The translations under genes and the position numbers were made by a program. Below the pieces are notes generated by a model. It saw only the letters and a list, made by a program, of their open reading frames with translations, had not been told where the DNA came from and ran no database searches. Positions 41,365 through 50,618 of a stretch of 64,000 bases of DNA are shown piece by piece. The first letter of the stretch is position 1. Each line of letters opens with the position of its first letter. The stretch comes from RYN-230 sp963717125 (GTDB taxonomy: Bacteria; Actinomycetota; Actinomycetes; Streptosporangiales; Streptosporangiaceae), in assembly GCA_963717125.1 (NCBI GenBank), contig CAVQVG010000003.1, positions 124,001-188,000 on the forward strand, written 5' to 3'.

Positions 41365-42687
41365 TCAGGCCCGCCGGGACGTGCCCAGGGTGCGCGCGGT
41401 CCAGCCGGCCGCACGCCACTCGTCGAGCGGCAGCACGTTGCGCCCATCCAGCAGCCGCGGCGCCCGGACCACCGACCTGAGCCGCACCGGGTCGAGTTCC
41501 CGGTACTCCCGCCACTCGGTCAGGTGCAGCACCACATCGGCCGCCTCGCAGGCCTTGACCGCCTCCTCGGCGTAGTCCAGCGCCGGGCACACCTTGCGCG
41601 CGTTGTAGCTGGCCCGGGGGTCGTGCACGCGGACCACCGCGCCCTCGGCCTGGATCGCGGCGGCCACGCTCAGCGCGGGCGAGTCGCGGACGTCGTCCGT
41701 ATCCGGCTTGAAGGCGGCGCCGAGCACGGCCACGTTCCGCCCGGTGAACGAGCCGCCGGCCAGTTCCCGGGCGGCCCGCACGGCCAGCCCTCGCTGGGCC
41801 ACGTTGATCGCGTCGACCTCGCGGAGGAACTGGAGAGAGTCACCCACGCCCAGCTCGTCGGCCCGGGCCAGGAACGCGCGGATGTCCTTGGACAGGCAGC
41901 CGCCACCGAAGCCGAGCCCCGCGGTCAGGAAGCGCCGGCCGATCCGGGTGTCGTGCCCGAGCGCATCGGCCAGCGTCATCACGTCGGCCCCGGCGGCGTC
42001 GCACACGTTGGCCACCGCGTTGATGAAGGAGATCTTGGTGGCCAGGAACGCGTTCGCCGCCACCTTCACCAGCTCCGCGGTGGCCAGATCGGTCGCGATG
42101 TAGGGCGTGCCGGTGTCCAGTACGGAGGCGTAGACCGCGCGCAACGTCGCGTCGGCCGATTCCGACGTCGAGCCGACCACGATCCGGTCCGGCCGCAGCG
42201 TGTCCTGGACCGCGAAACCCTCGCGGAGGAACTCCGGGTTCCAGGCCAGCTCCGCGCCCCGGCCCGCCGGGGCCAGCTCGGCGATCCGGGCCGCCAGCCG
42301 GGCGGCCGTGCCGACCGGCACCGTGGACTTGCCCGCCACCAGGCAGTCCCGGGTCAGGTGCGGGGCCAGGCCTTCGATGACCGCCTCGATGTGGCTCAGG
42401 TCCGCGCCGGACGCGCCCGGGAGCTGGGGGGTGCCGACGCAGATGAAGTGGACGTCGCCGAACTGGCCGGCCTCGGCCAGCGACGTGCCGAACCGCAGCT
42501 TCCCCGAGCCGACCGCGCGAAGCAGGATGTCGCCGAGCTCGGGCTCGAAGAACGGCGCCCGCCCCTCACCCAAGGCGGTGATCTTGGCGACGTCGCTGTC
42601 CACGCCAAGCACGTCGTGCCCGATCTCCGCCATACACGCGGCGTGCACTGCCCCGAGATACCCGGTGCCGATTACCGTGATGCGCAT
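41365..42687 (-). CDS. UDP-glucose 6-dehydrogenase
   Basis: 440 residues from ATG 42687, preceded by GGAGAGGG; longer frames lack support. It oxidises UDP-glucose to UDP-glucuronate with two NAD+. Motifs: VIGTGYLGAVHAACMAEIGHDV, GTPQLPGASGADLSHI, the Lys in GKSTVPVG, and the active-site Cys in GLGFGGGCLSKDI. It is convergent with the UDP-xylose synthase gene. Confidence 0.93.
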   Translation of the reverse strand: MRITVIGTGYLGAVHAACMAEIGHDVLGVDSDVAKITALGEGRAPFFEPELGDILLRAVGSGKLRFGTSLAEAGQFGDVHFICVGTPQLPGASGADLSHIEAVIEGLAPHLTRDCLVAGKSTVPVGTAARLAARIAELAPAGRGAELAWNPEFLREGFAVQDTLRPDRIVVGSTSESADATLRAVYASVLDTGTPYIATDLATAELVKVAANAFLATKISFINAVANVCDAAGADVMTLADALGHDTRIGRRFLTAGLGFGGGCLSKDIRAFLARADELGVGDSLQFLREVDAINVAQRGLAVRAARELAGGSFTGRNVAVLGAAFKPDTDDVRDSPALSVAAAIQAEGAVVRVHDPRASYNARKVCPALDYAEEAVKACEAADVVLHLTEWREYRELDPVRLRSVVRAPRLLDGRNVLPLDEWRAAGWTARTLGTSRRA

Positions 42688-42832
42688 GCCGCCCTCTCCG
42701 GAACATCGCGCCCGTCCGGGTACGCAGCATAGACGGTAGAAAGTGCCCGTATGTCCGGGACGGCAGGACATTAACTGAGGTTTACCTGCTTGTACCAACG
42801 AGATTCAGGCAACAGCCGGGAAGGCGAGGAAC

Positions 42833-44071
42833 GTGCGGTTCGTGTTCAACCCGCCCACCGAGGAGGCGGCCGGCCTGCTCAGCCTGCCCTGGACGGCGCC
42901 CCTCGACGAGTGGCAGGACCCGCGGCTGGTGGAGATCCGGCAGCGCGGCATCTCCCGGCACATCGTCCGGTTCGTCGCCGACAACGGGGAGCTGTACGCA
43001 GTCAAGGCGATCAATGAGAACCTGGCCCGGCGCGAGTACCGGCTGCTGCGCAAGCTGGCGGAACTCGGCGTGCCCGCGGTGCACGTGGTCGGGGTGGTGG
43101 TGGACCGCGGGGCGGACACGGACGCGATCCTGGTCACCCGGTTCCTGGACTACTCCACCAGCTACCGGGCGGTCTTCTCCAGCCCGCGCGGCGGGCAGCC
43201 CACCGACCGGCTGCTCGACGCCCTGGTCGAGCTGCTGGTACGGCTGCATCTGGCCGGTTTCTTCTGGGGCGACTGCTCGCTGTCCAACACCCTGTTCCGG
43301 TACGACGCGGGCACGCTGGAGGCCTACCTCGTCGACGCGGAAACCAGCGAGATGCACCCGACGCTCACCGCGGGGCAGCGGAACTACGACGTGGACCTGG
43401 CCGAGGAGCGCGTCTACGGCGAACTGCTCGACCTGCAGGCCGGTGAGCTGCTCAGCCCGGAGATCGACCCGCTGGAGGTCGCGGCCGAGCTGCCCCGGCG
43501 CTACGCGCTGCTCTGGGACGAGCTGACCCGGGAAGAACTGCTGCACCCGGACGACCAGCGGTTCCGCATCGCGAACCGGCTGCGCCGGCTCAACGAACTG
43601 GGCTTCGACGTGGACGAGGTGGAGCTGATCAGCACCCCGGACGGGAACCGGCTGCGGCTGCGGACCAGGGTGGCCGAGTCCGGGCACCACAGCCGCCAGC
43701 TGTTCCTGCGCACCGGGCTGGCGGCGGAGGAGAACCAGGCCCGCCGGCTGCTCAACGACATCGCCAGCTACCGCGCCTACCTGGAACAGCGGCGTGGCCA
43801 TCCGGTGTCCGAGATGGTGGCGGCCAGCCAGTGGGTGACCGACGTCTACGACCCGGTGATCGCGGCGATACCGGCGGAGCTGCGCGGCCGGCTGCCACCC
43901 GCGGAGATCTTCCACGAGATCCTGGAGCACCGCTGGTACATGTCCGAAGCGGCCGGGACCGACGTGGGGACCACGGCGGCCGCCCGGTCCTACTTCCAGA
44001 CGGTGCTGCCCGAGGTACCGGAACTGCTCAGCGAGGACGGCCCGGACGGCGACGTGGACACGCTGTCCTGA
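42833..44071 (+). CDS. DUF4032 kinase-like protein
   Basis: 412 residues. The first 250 resemble lipopolysaccharide/aminoglycoside-kinase-like folds: LYAVKAINENLARREYRLLRKL (ATP-Lys), and LVRLHLAGFFWGDCSLSNTLFR with the catalytic Asp. The second half is the DUF4032 domain proper (DVYDPVIAAIPAELRGRLPPAEIFHEILEHRWYMSE). It is common in actinobacteria and of unknown substrate. The start is GTG 42833, with GGGAAGGCGAGG upstream. Confidence 0.83.
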   Translation: MRFVFNPPTEEAAGLLSLPWTAPLDEWQDPRLVEIRQRGISRHIVRFVADNGELYAVKAINENLARREYRLLRKLAELGVPAVHVVGVVVDRGADTDAILVTRFLDYSTSYRAVFSSPRGGQPTDRLLDALVELLVRLHLAGFFWGDCSLSNTLFRYDAGTLEAYLVDAETSEMHPTLTAGQRNYDVDLAEERVYGELLDLQAGELLSPEIDPLEVAAELPRRYALLWDELTREELLHPDDQRFRIANRLRRLNELGFDVDEVELISTPDGNRLRLRTRVAESGHHSRQLFLRTGLAAEENQARRLLNDIASYRAYLEQRRGHPVSEMVAASQWVTDVYDPVIAAIPAELRGRLPPAEIFHEILEHRWYMSEAAGTDVGTTAAARSYFQTVLPEVPELLSEDGPDGDVDTLS

Positions 44072-44418
44072 CGGCGGCCGACGGCGATCATCGGCAGGCC
44101 GAGTACCAGCGCTACCGCCGCGGTGCCGGCCGCCGCGATCACCCGGCCATTGGCCTGCTTGGTGCACACCTGCTCGAGCTGCCGCTGCTGGGTCGCTGAC
44201 GCCTGCTGGCCGCCGCCGCCCCCGGTGTTCACGATCCCCGGGTCGAGCCGGACCTGCACCGCGCTGTCCGAGCTGAGGCCGGGGCCGCAGTACCCGATCC
44301 CGCCGGGCACGGCCACCAGCCGCAGCGGGATGAACAACAGGGTCAGCGCGGCCGCCAGGCCGCCCACGGCAATGGCGACACCGCACAGGCTGAGGAACTG
44401 CCGGCCGGCTGAGCGCAT
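43990..44418 (-). CDS. two-helix membrane protein, unknown
   Basis: 142 residues from ATG 44418, preceded by GGAGATAGCC. Two hydrophobic segments (LCGVAIAVGGLAAALTLLFIPL and ANGRVIAAAGTAAVALVLGLPMIAVG) flank a loop with two Cys. The Ser-rich end overlaps the 3' end of DUF4032 by 82 bases, in convergent orientation. No family recognised. Confidence 0.55.
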   Translation of the reverse strand: MRSAGRQFLSLCGVAIAVGGLAAALTLLFIPLRLVAVPGGIGYCGPGLSSDSAVQVRLDPGIVNTGGGGGQQASATQQRQLEQVCTKQANGRVIAAAGTAAVALVLGLPMIAVGRRQDSVSTSPSGPSSLSSSGTSGSTVWK

Positions 44419-44519
44419 GGCTATCTCCTTCACCCCACCCTGCAAACACGGTACCGCTGAGATGACGCTTGGCCGTCGGGTCAGGTTCCCGGCTGGCCGG
44501 CCCGCGGGCCGCCGCGACG

Positions 44520-45029
44520 CTAGCTGGCGCAGCTGGGCTGGGCCTTGGCCGCGGCCACGTCGGCGGCCACGCTGCTGTGCTGGTACAGGCTCGGGTTGCC
44601 GGGCGAGATCCCCCAGGACCCGCCCGCGTAGACCATCGTCTCGGTGAGGGTGCCCCGGCGCCCGGTCCCGGTCAGCGCGACGGTCACGGTGGCCGTCTTG
44701 CCGGTGACCGCCAGGTGCTTGATCTTGTAGCTGGCGCCTGCGCAGGTCCGGTGCACCGCGACCCAGGCTTGCTGGGTGATCGCCTGCCGGGCGCTGGCGC
44801 TGAGCATCTGGTAGGTGATGGCGAACTGGCCGGCCGAGGCCAGCGACAGGTAGTCGGCCGCGTCGGCGCGCACCGCTGCCACCGTGGCCGGCTCGCTGAG
44901 CGGTTTGGTGTGCACCGGGCGGGGCAGCCTGGTGCTCCCGGCGGCGCCGGTGCCGGAACCCGAGCACGCCGCCAAGGTCAGTGCCGCCGTGACCGCCGCC
45001 GCCGTCACGGCCATCGCCCGGTATCGCAT
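44520..45029 (-). CDS. secreted lipoprotein, unknown
   Basis: 169 residues from ATG 45029, with GAGAGGAAGG upstream. The signal peptide MRYRAMAVTAAAVTAALTLAAC ends in lipobox LAAC, so it is probably anchored in the membrane outer leaflet. The mature part resembles small Mce-associated or NTF2-like folds (YLSLASAGQFAITYQMLSASARQAI...KTATVTVALTG). Function unknown. Confidence 0.72.
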   Translation of the reverse strand: MRYRAMAVTAAAVTAALTLAACSGSGTGAAGSTRLPRPVHTKPLSEPATVAAVRADAADYLSLASAGQFAITYQMLSASARQAITQQAWVAVHRTCAGASYKIKHLAVTGKTATVTVALTGTGRRGTLTETMVYAGGSWGISPGNPSLYQHSSVAADVAAAKAQPSCAS

Positions 45030-45182
45030 TCGTGCCTTCCTCTCGAACCCCCAGCGGTGACGCATAGAAGACGCACCCGGGGTGGTTACGGTGCACGCGC
45101 CGGGGCAATTCTGTCGCCACCGACCCGGGCCTGTCCGGGACCCGGTGTGCGTGCCCGATGTCCATCATGCAAAGATTGCTAC

Positions 45183-45986
45183 ATGGAAACGCTTGTCACA
45201 GGGCAGGAGTCAGCCGTGGCCGCGTCCAGCAGCGACGCTGACCTGCTGGAGCTCGTCCACTCGCTGCCCGCCGCCAGCCACCGCCGGTCCTCCGCCTGTG
45301 AGCTGCTCGTCCGGCGCTACCGCGGGCTGGTCCGGGCCTGCGTCAACCGGTACCGGCGCAGCCCGGAACCCACCGAGGACCTGATGCAGGTCGGCTACCT
45401 CGGCCTGGTCAAGGCGATCAACAACTTCGACCCCAGCTTCGGCCGCAACCTGGCCGCCTACGCGCAGCCGTGCATCAGCGGCGAACTGAAGCGCTACTTC
45501 CGGGACAAGCGCTGGCAGGTCCACGTGGAACGGCCGGTCCAGGAACGGCTGCTCGAGCTGCGCCGGGCGGCCCGCGAGGTGACCCAGCAGGCCGGCCGCC
45601 AGCCCAGCCACGCGGACCTGGCCGAATCCGTCGGGTGCAGCGAAGCCGAGGTACGCGAGGCGCTGCGGGCCGACATGATGATGCAGCCCGCCTCGCTGGA
45701 CGCACCCGTGGCCGGAGCGCCCGACGCGGCCACACTGGCCGACGCCGTGGGTATGGACGATCCGGCCATGGAACACATGCTGGGCATGACGGCCGTGGCC
45801 GCGCACTGGGCCGAACTGCCGCGGCGCGAGCAGCGCATCCTGATGATGCGGTTCTACGGCGACATGACCCAGGCCGAGATCGGCCGCTCGCTGGGCATCT
45901 CCCAGATGCACGTCTCCCGGCTGCTCGCACACGCCCTCAGCCACCTGCGGCAGCGCATCGCCAGCCCGGCCGTGCGGGCCGCTTAG
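45183..45986 (+). CDS. SigB/SigF-type alternative sigma factor
   Basis: 267 residues from ATG 45183. Region 2: RYRGLVRACVNRYRRSPEPTEDLMQVGYLGLVKAINNFDP. Region 3: EVTQQAGRQPSHADLAESVG. Region 4: MTQAEIGRSLGISQMHVSRLLAHAL. This architecture with region 3 places it in the stress/sporulation SigB/SigF/SigG group. No anti-sigma gene is adjacent, so control by a distant partner-switching pair is likely. The end overlaps a convergent gene by four bases. Confidence 0.9.
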   Translation: METLVTGQESAVAASSSDADLLELVHSLPAASHRRSSACELLVRRYRGLVRACVNRYRRSPEPTEDLMQVGYLGLVKAINNFDPSFGRNLAAYAQPCISGELKRYFRDKRWQVHVERPVQERLLELRRAAREVTQQAGRQPSHADLAESVGCSEAEVREALRADMMMQPASLDAPVAGAPDAATLADAVGMDDPAMEHMLGMTAVAAHWAELPRREQRILMMRFYGDMTQAEIGRSLGISQMHVSRLLAHALSHLRQRIASPAVRAA

Positions 45987-46507
45987 CGGCGACGGCGCCG
46001 GGCCTGCTTGCGGGCACAGCGCCGGCAGGCCGGGACGGTGCCCGCTACTGCCACCGCGGGTACCGACAGTAACCAGTGCCGGCGCAGGTACCGGCACGGC
46101 TCGCCGTTCACCGGGACCGGGGTGACCGCCTCCGGGCAGGCCTGGCCGGCCTCCCGGTCCGCGTGCGTCCATCGCGGCGGCTGGCCGGCCGCCGCCCAGC
46201 GCAGCGGGTGCCCCGCCGCCGCGCACACGACGCCGGACAGTTCCGGCACCACGGCCAGGCCCGGTTCCAGTCCCGGCGGGGCGGCCTGGGCCAGCCCGGC
46301 GGCGCGGGCCAGGTCCGGCCCGGACAGCAGCCCGGCCGCGGTGGCCAGCTGCCACCGGGCGAGATGGCTGCCCTCGGACGGGCAGTAGTCACCGCGGTCC
46401 GCCTGGCAGGCCCGGCAGGGCATGCTGCGGACCGCTTCGGCCAGGTCGGTGGGCATCGCGCCGTTCATCGCGGTCGCCACCGTCCCCCCCACTATGCAGT
46501 CATTCAC
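45983..46507 (-). CDS. Cys-rich hypothetical protein
   Basis: 174 residues. The segment MPCRACQADRGDYCPSEGSHLARW has the spacing of a small zinc-binding domain (CxxC...C...H). A second Cys pair ends the protein (CRRCARKQARRRRR), with a strongly basic tail that could touch nucleic acid. The upstream start is uncertain: MNDCIVGG or the later MPTDLAE. No family recognised. Confidence 0.5.
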   Translation of the reverse strand: MNDCIVGGTVATAMNGAMPTDLAEAVRSMPCRACQADRGDYCPSEGSHLARWQLATAAGLLSGPDLARAAGLAQAAPPGLEPGLAVVPELSGVVCAAAGHPLRWAAAGQPPRWTHADREAGQACPEAVTPVPVNGEPCRYLRRHWLLSVPAVAVAGTVPACRRCARKQARRRRR

Positions 46508-46691
46508 TCACGCATAGTAGTCACTAGTCGGTATCCCTGATTACATTCTGCGATGAGACGTGCGCATCGGCCATGGGTGAGTTGGCCCCGTCACCGGGCC
46601 GTATTAATTTGCGCTCTGCTTCTTTGCGCCTCCGGGGGCGCTAGACCCACCGACTTCCCTCGTCGCTCGGTCGCTCGTTCCTCGCTCCCTC

Positions 46692-46773
46692 GCTCCTCAG
46701 TCCAGCCGGCGGCGCGCCCCCTTCGGCGCGGCGCTCCTCAGTCCAGTCGGCGGCGCGCCTCCTTCGGCGCGGG
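46692..46773. repeat. 41-bp tandem duplication at the thiE 3' end
   Basis: GCTCCTCAGTCCAG(C/T)CGGC starts both copies (46692-46732 and 46733-46773). The second copy contains the thiE stop and last codons, so the first is a duplicate of the gene's 3' end beyond the stop. Confidence 0.85.
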
Positions 46774-47436
46774 GGCGCGGAGGCGGCGGGCGAACTCGGC
46801 CGCCGCGGCGGCGGGGTCGGCGGCCTCGGTGATGGCGCGGACCACCACGACCCGGCGGGCGCCCGCGGCCAGCACCTCGTCCAGCCGGCCCAGGTCGATG
46901 CCGCCGATCGCGAACCAGGGCCGGGCCGGCTGGCTGCCGGCTACGCGGCTGAGCAGGCCGAGGCCGGTCGCGGGCCGTCCCGGCTTGGTCGGGGTGACCC
47001 AGAGCGGGCCGGCGCAGAAGTAGTCCACTCCCGGCTCGGCGGCCGCCGTGGCGGCCTGGTCCGGGCTGTGGCTGCTGCGCCCGATCAGCGGCTCCGGGCC
47101 GAGGATGCGCCGGGCCACCGGCACCGGCAGGTCGGCCTGGCCCAGGTGCAGCACGTCCGCGCCGGCCGCGAGGGCGACGTCGGCCCGGTCGTTCACGGCC
47201 AGCAGCCGGCCGTGCCGCCGGCATGCGTCGCCGAACACCTCGAGCAGGCCGAGTTCCTCCCGCGCTTCCAGGCCCTTCTCGCGCAGCTGCACGATGTCCA
47301 CCCCGCCCGCGAGCACCGCGTCCAGGAACTCAGCCAGGTCCCCCCGCGCCTGCCGCCCATCAGTGCACAGGTACAGCCGCGCATCCGCCAGCCGCCCCCG
47401 CAGCCCACCCGGATCAGTCGTCATCGCGCCATCCAA
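46738..47436 (-). CDS. thiE: thiamine-phosphate synthase
   Basis: 232 residues. It joins HMP pyrophosphate and the thiazole phosphate to give thiamine phosphate. Motifs: VDIVQLREKGLEARE, LLAVNDRADVALAAGADVLHLGQADLPV and VDYFCAGPLWVTPTKPGR, with phosphate-binding FAIGGID. The C-terminal PAPKEARRRLD lies in the duplicated sequence. It is divergent from the TPP-controlled thi operon. Confidence 0.93.
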   Translation of the reverse strand: MDGAMTTDPGGLRGRLADARLYLCTDGRQARGDLAEFLDAVLAGGVDIVQLREKGLEAREELGLLEVFGDACRRHGRLLAVNDRADVALAAGADVLHLGQADLPVPVARRILGPEPLIGRSSHSPDQAATAAAEPGVDYFCAGPLWVTPTKPGRPATGLGLLSRVAGSQPARPWFAIGGIDLGRLDEVLAAGARRVVVVRAITEAADPAAAAAEFARRLRAPAPKEARRRLD

Positions 47437-47509
47437 GCATTACCGGAGGTTCACCCCCATAGGCGGGATAGAGAGCCGTGAGTTAGTGTTGCCCCGTCGG
47501 CAAGTACCG

Positions 47510-47598
47510 ACCACGGGAGCCCCAGGCAGGGGCTGAGAGGGAGGCTGGCCCGCCTCCGACCGTCGAACCTGATCCGGGTCATACCGGCGAAGGGAGCC
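47510..47598 (+). promoter_or_regulatory. TPP riboswitch
   Basis: The conserved core is present: GGAGCC near the 5' side, GGCTGAGAGGGAGG, a variable stem, then GACCGTCGAACCTGATCCGG and TCATACCGGCGAAGGGAG. This is the thi box. The GGGAG of the last segment is also the ribosome binding site of thiO three bases before its ATG region, so binding of TPP would hide it and block translation. Confidence 0.95.
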
Positions 47599-47600
47599 TC

Positions 47601-48758
47601 ATGGCCGTGACCGCGGACGTCGTCGTCGTGGGCGGCGGCGTCATCGGCACCGCGATCGCCTGGCGCGCCGCCGCGGCCGGGCTCGGCGTCGTGCTGGTCG
47701 ATCCGCAGCGCGACGACGGCGCGTCCCTGGTGGCCGCCGGCATGCTGGCGCCGGTGTCGGAGAGCATCTTCGGCGAGGAGGCGCTACTCCGGCTCAACCT
47801 GCTGGCCGTCGGCCGGTTCCCCACCTTCGCGGCCGAACTGGAAGACCAAACCGGACACCAGATCGGCCTGCGCCGGGCCGGCACGCTGGCGGTCGCCTAC
47901 GACCCGGGCGACCACGCGGCCCTGCTGCGGCTGACCGAATTTCGCCGGTCGGTGGGCCTGGACGCGACCGAACTGGACAGCCGGGCCATCCGCAAACTGG
48001 AGCCGTTCCTGGCCCCGGAGGTCCGCGGCGGCGCCCTGTTCGCCGGCGACTGGTCGGTGGACAACCGGCGCTACCTGGCCGCGCTGCGCCGGGCGGCGCA
48101 GGCCGCCGGCGTGCGCACGGTACGGGACCAGGTGACCGGGATCACCGGCGCCGGCGGGCCGGTCACCGGTGTCCGCCTGGCGGGCGACACCGCGGCGCCG
48201 GCCGTCAGCTGCGGAACCGTCGTCGTGGCGGCGGGCTGGGGCTCGGCCGGGATCGCCGGGCTGCCGGGCCGGCTGGCCGAGGTGGTCCGCCCGGTCAAGG
48301 GGCAGCTGCTCCGGTTGCGGCTGCCCGCGGCCATGCCGCCGGTGCTCACCCACACGGTGCGCGGCACCGTCCGCGGCACCGACGTCTACCTGGTGCCGCG
48401 GGCCGACGGCGAGCTGGTGGTCGGGGCCACCCAGGAAGAACGCGGCCCGGACCGGACGGTGACCGCCGGGGCCGTGCACGACCTGCTCCGCGACGCGCTC
48501 AGCGTGCTCCCCGTGCTCAGCGAGCTGGTGCTGGCCGAGACCTGCGCTGGGCTGCGGCCCGGGACGCTGGACAACGGCCCGGTGGTCGGCCGGGCCGGAA
48601 CCGGGCTGCTGCTGGCGACCGGGCACTACCGCAACGGAATCCTGCTCTCCGCGGTGACCGCGGACGCCGCGCTGGCCTGGCTGACCGGCCAGCCGCCGGC
48701 CGCCGAGTGGGCGCCGTTCACGCCGGACCGGTTCATGGCCCCGGTGAGGCCGGCATGA
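47601..48758 (+). CDS. thiO: glycine oxidase
   Basis: 385 residues, an FAD-dependent enzyme that turns glycine into iminoglyoxylate for thiazole synthesis. The FAD fold VVVVGGGVIGTAIAWRAAAAG opens it. Later motifs: VRPVKGQLLRLR, ADGELVVGATQEE and CAGLRPGTLDNGPVVGR. It is first in the riboswitch operon; its stop overlaps thiS as ATGA. Confidence 0.92.
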   Translation: MAVTADVVVVGGGVIGTAIAWRAAAAGLGVVLVDPQRDDGASLVAAGMLAPVSESIFGEEALLRLNLLAVGRFPTFAAELEDQTGHQIGLRRAGTLAVAYDPGDHAALLRLTEFRRSVGLDATELDSRAIRKLEPFLAPEVRGGALFAGDWSVDNRRYLAALRRAAQAAGVRTVRDQVTGITGAGGPVTGVRLAGDTAAPAVSCGTVVVAAGWGSAGIAGLPGRLAEVVRPVKGQLLRLRLPAAMPPVLTHTVRGTVRGTDVYLVPRADGELVVGATQEERGPDRTVTAGAVHDLLRDALSVLPVLSELVLAETCAGLRPGTLDNGPVVGRAGTGLLLATGHYRNGILLSAVTADAALAWLTGQPPAAEWAPFTPDRFMAPVRPA

Positions 48759-48955
48759 AGGTGACCGTCAACGGCGAGCCCCACGAGGCACCGGCCGGTG
48801 CCACGGTGGCGCAGGTCGTCGCCACCGTGACCGGCCAGCTGTCCGGCGTGGCGGCCGCGGTCAACGGCGAGGTCGTGCCGCGCCGCGCCTGGCCCGGCGT
48901 CCCGCTCCAGGACGGCGACCAGGTTGAGGTGGTCACCGCCGTGCAGGGAGGATGA
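48755..48955 (+). CDS. thiS: sulfur carrier protein ThiS
   Basis: 66 residues from ATG 48755. It has a ubiquitin-like fold and ends in Gly-Gly, which is adenylated and thiolated to carry sulfur into the thiazole. MKVTVNGEPHEAP and LQDGDQVEVVTAVQGG match the family. It overlaps thiO and thiG by four bases each. Confidence 0.93.
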   Translation: MKVTVNGEPHEAPAGATVAQVVATVTGQLSGVAAAVNGEVVPRRAWPGVPLQDGDQVEVVTAVQGG

Positions 48956-49803
48956 CAATGACCGAGACCGAGGTACCGAACGCTCCTCGCCTCGTGGCTG
49001 AGCGCACCGCGCCCGCTGGCCAGCCCGGTGATACCTGGCGGCTGGGCGGCCGGGAACTGAGCTCGCGCCTCATCGTGGGCACCGGCGGGGTGCCGAGCCT
49101 GGAGGTGCTCGGCCGGGTGCTGGCCGCCTCCGGCACCGCGGTGAGCACGGTGGCCATGCGGCGGGTCGCGCCCGGCGGAACCGGGTCGCTGCTCGGCACG
49201 CTGCAGCAGGCCGGGGTGCACATCCTGCCCAACACGGCCGGCTGCCACACCGCCAGCGAGGCGCTGTTCACCGCCCGGCTCGGCCGCGAGGCGCTCGGCA
49301 CCGACTGGGTCAAGCTGGAGGTGGTGGCCGACGATCAGACCCTGCTGCCGGACTCGGTGGAACTGCTGGAGGCGGCCCGGCTGCTGGTGGACGACGAGTT
49401 CACCGTGCTGCCCTACACCAACGACGACCCGGTGCTGGCCCGGCAGCTGGAGGGGGTGGGGTGCGCGGCGGTGATGCCGCTCGGCGCCCCGATCGGGTCC
49501 GGGCTCGGCATCCGGAACCCGGACAACATCGAGATGATCGTGGCGCGGGCCGGCGTGCCCGTCATCCTGGACGCGGGCATCGGCACGGCCAGCGACGCCG
49601 CGTTCGCGATGGAGCTGGGCTGCGCCGGAGTGCTGATCGCGTCGGCCATCACCCGCGCGGCCGACCCGGAGCGGATGGCCCGCGCGATGCGGCTGGCCGT
49701 GGCGGCCGGGTACGACGCGCGGGGCGCCGGGCGGATCTCCCGGCGCTGGCACGCCCAGGCGTCCAGCCCACTGTCCGGGCGGCCCGAGGGACCCGGCGCA
49801 TGA
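48952..49803 (+). CDS. thiG: thiazole synthase
   Basis: 283 residues. It condenses deoxyxylulose phosphate, iminoglyoxylate and ThiS-thiocarboxylate. Motifs: SRLIVGTGGVPS, NTAGCHTASEA, the Schiff-base Lys in DWVKLEVV, PLGAPIGSGLGIRN and LDAGIGTASDAAFAMELG. It is a TIM barrel. The start overlaps the thiS stop; an ATG at 48958 is an alternative with GGAGG just upstream. Confidence 0.93.
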   Translation: MTMTETEVPNAPRLVAERTAPAGQPGDTWRLGGRELSSRLIVGTGGVPSLEVLGRVLAASGTAVSTVAMRRVAPGGTGSLLGTLQQAGVHILPNTAGCHTASEALFTARLGREALGTDWVKLEVVADDQTLLPDSVELLEAARLLVDDEFTVLPYTNDDPVLARQLEGVGCAAVMPLGAPIGSGLGIRNPDNIEMIVARAGVPVILDAGIGTASDAAFAMELGCAGVLIASAITRAADPERMARAMRLAVAAGYDARGAGRISRRWHAQASSPLSGRPEGPGA

Positions 49804-50618
49804 CACCGCCTCGTGTGCTGACCATCGCGTCGTCGGACTCTGGGGGCGGCGCGGGTATCCAGGCCGACCTGAAGGCGTTCGCCCGGTGCGGCGCACACGG
49901 CATGTCCGCGATCGTGGCGCTCACCGCGCAGAACACCGTGGGCGTGACCGCCATCCACGAGGTGCCACCCGCCTTCGCCCGGGCGCAGATCGACGCCGTG
50001 CTCGACGACATCGGGGCGGACGCGGCCAAGACCGGCATGCTGTTCTCCGCGCCGCTGATCCAGGCGGTCGCGGACGCGCTGGCCCCGCGCGGCCTGCCGC
50101 TGGTGGTGGACCCGGTCATGGTGGCCAGCTCAGGCGCCCGGCTGCTCCGCGAGGACGCGGTGGAAACCCTGATCGGCCGGCTGTTCCCGCTGGCCACCGT
50201 CGTGACCCCGAACCTGCCCGAGGCGCAGGCGCTGACCCAGCTGAAGACCGAGGACCGCGCGGTGCTGGCCGAGCGGCTGGCCGCCATGGGCGCGCCCGCG
50301 GTGCTGATCACCGGGGGGCACGGCGCGGACCCGGTGGACCACCTGTTCGACGGCTCGGCGCACCTGCCCATCCCGGTCGCCCGGTACCCGGTCGCGGCCA
50401 CGCACGGGGCCGGCTGCACCCATTCGGCCGTGCTCGCGGCCGGCCTCGCGGCCGGGCTGCCGCTGCCCGCCGCGGCCCGCCGGGCGGCCCAGCTGGCCGG
50501 CGACGCGGTCGCGCACGGGCTCGCGGCGGTCGGCGACGGCGACGGGCCCGTGCACGTTCTGCACGATCTGCCAGACTTCGCTGTCAGTTGCCTACCGCCC
50601 GCAGGGAGCCACGCATGA
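49800..50618 (+). CDS. thiD: hydroxymethylpyrimidine (phosphate) kinase
   Basis: 272 residues. It phosphorylates HMP and HMP-phosphate to the pyrophosphate used by ThiE. Motifs: TIASSDSGGGAGIQADLKAF, AKTGMLFSAPLI, VVDPVMVASSGARLL, and the nucleotide loop THGAGCTHSAVLAAGLAAGLPL. In E. coli-type ThiD this is TGTGCT; here HGAGCTHS. The ATGA overlaps join it to thiG and tenA. Confidence 0.92.
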   Translation: MTPPRVLTIASSDSGGGAGIQADLKAFARCGAHGMSAIVALTAQNTVGVTAIHEVPPAFARAQIDAVLDDIGADAAKTGMLFSAPLIQAVADALAPRGLPLVVDPVMVASSGARLLREDAVETLIGRLFPLATVVTPNLPEAQALTQLKTEDRAVLAERLAAMGAPAVLITGGHGADPVDHLFDGSAHLPIPVARYPVAATHGAGCTHSAVLAAGLAAGLPLPAAARRAAQLAGDAVAHGLAAVGDGDGPVHVLHDLPDFAVSCLPPAGSHA

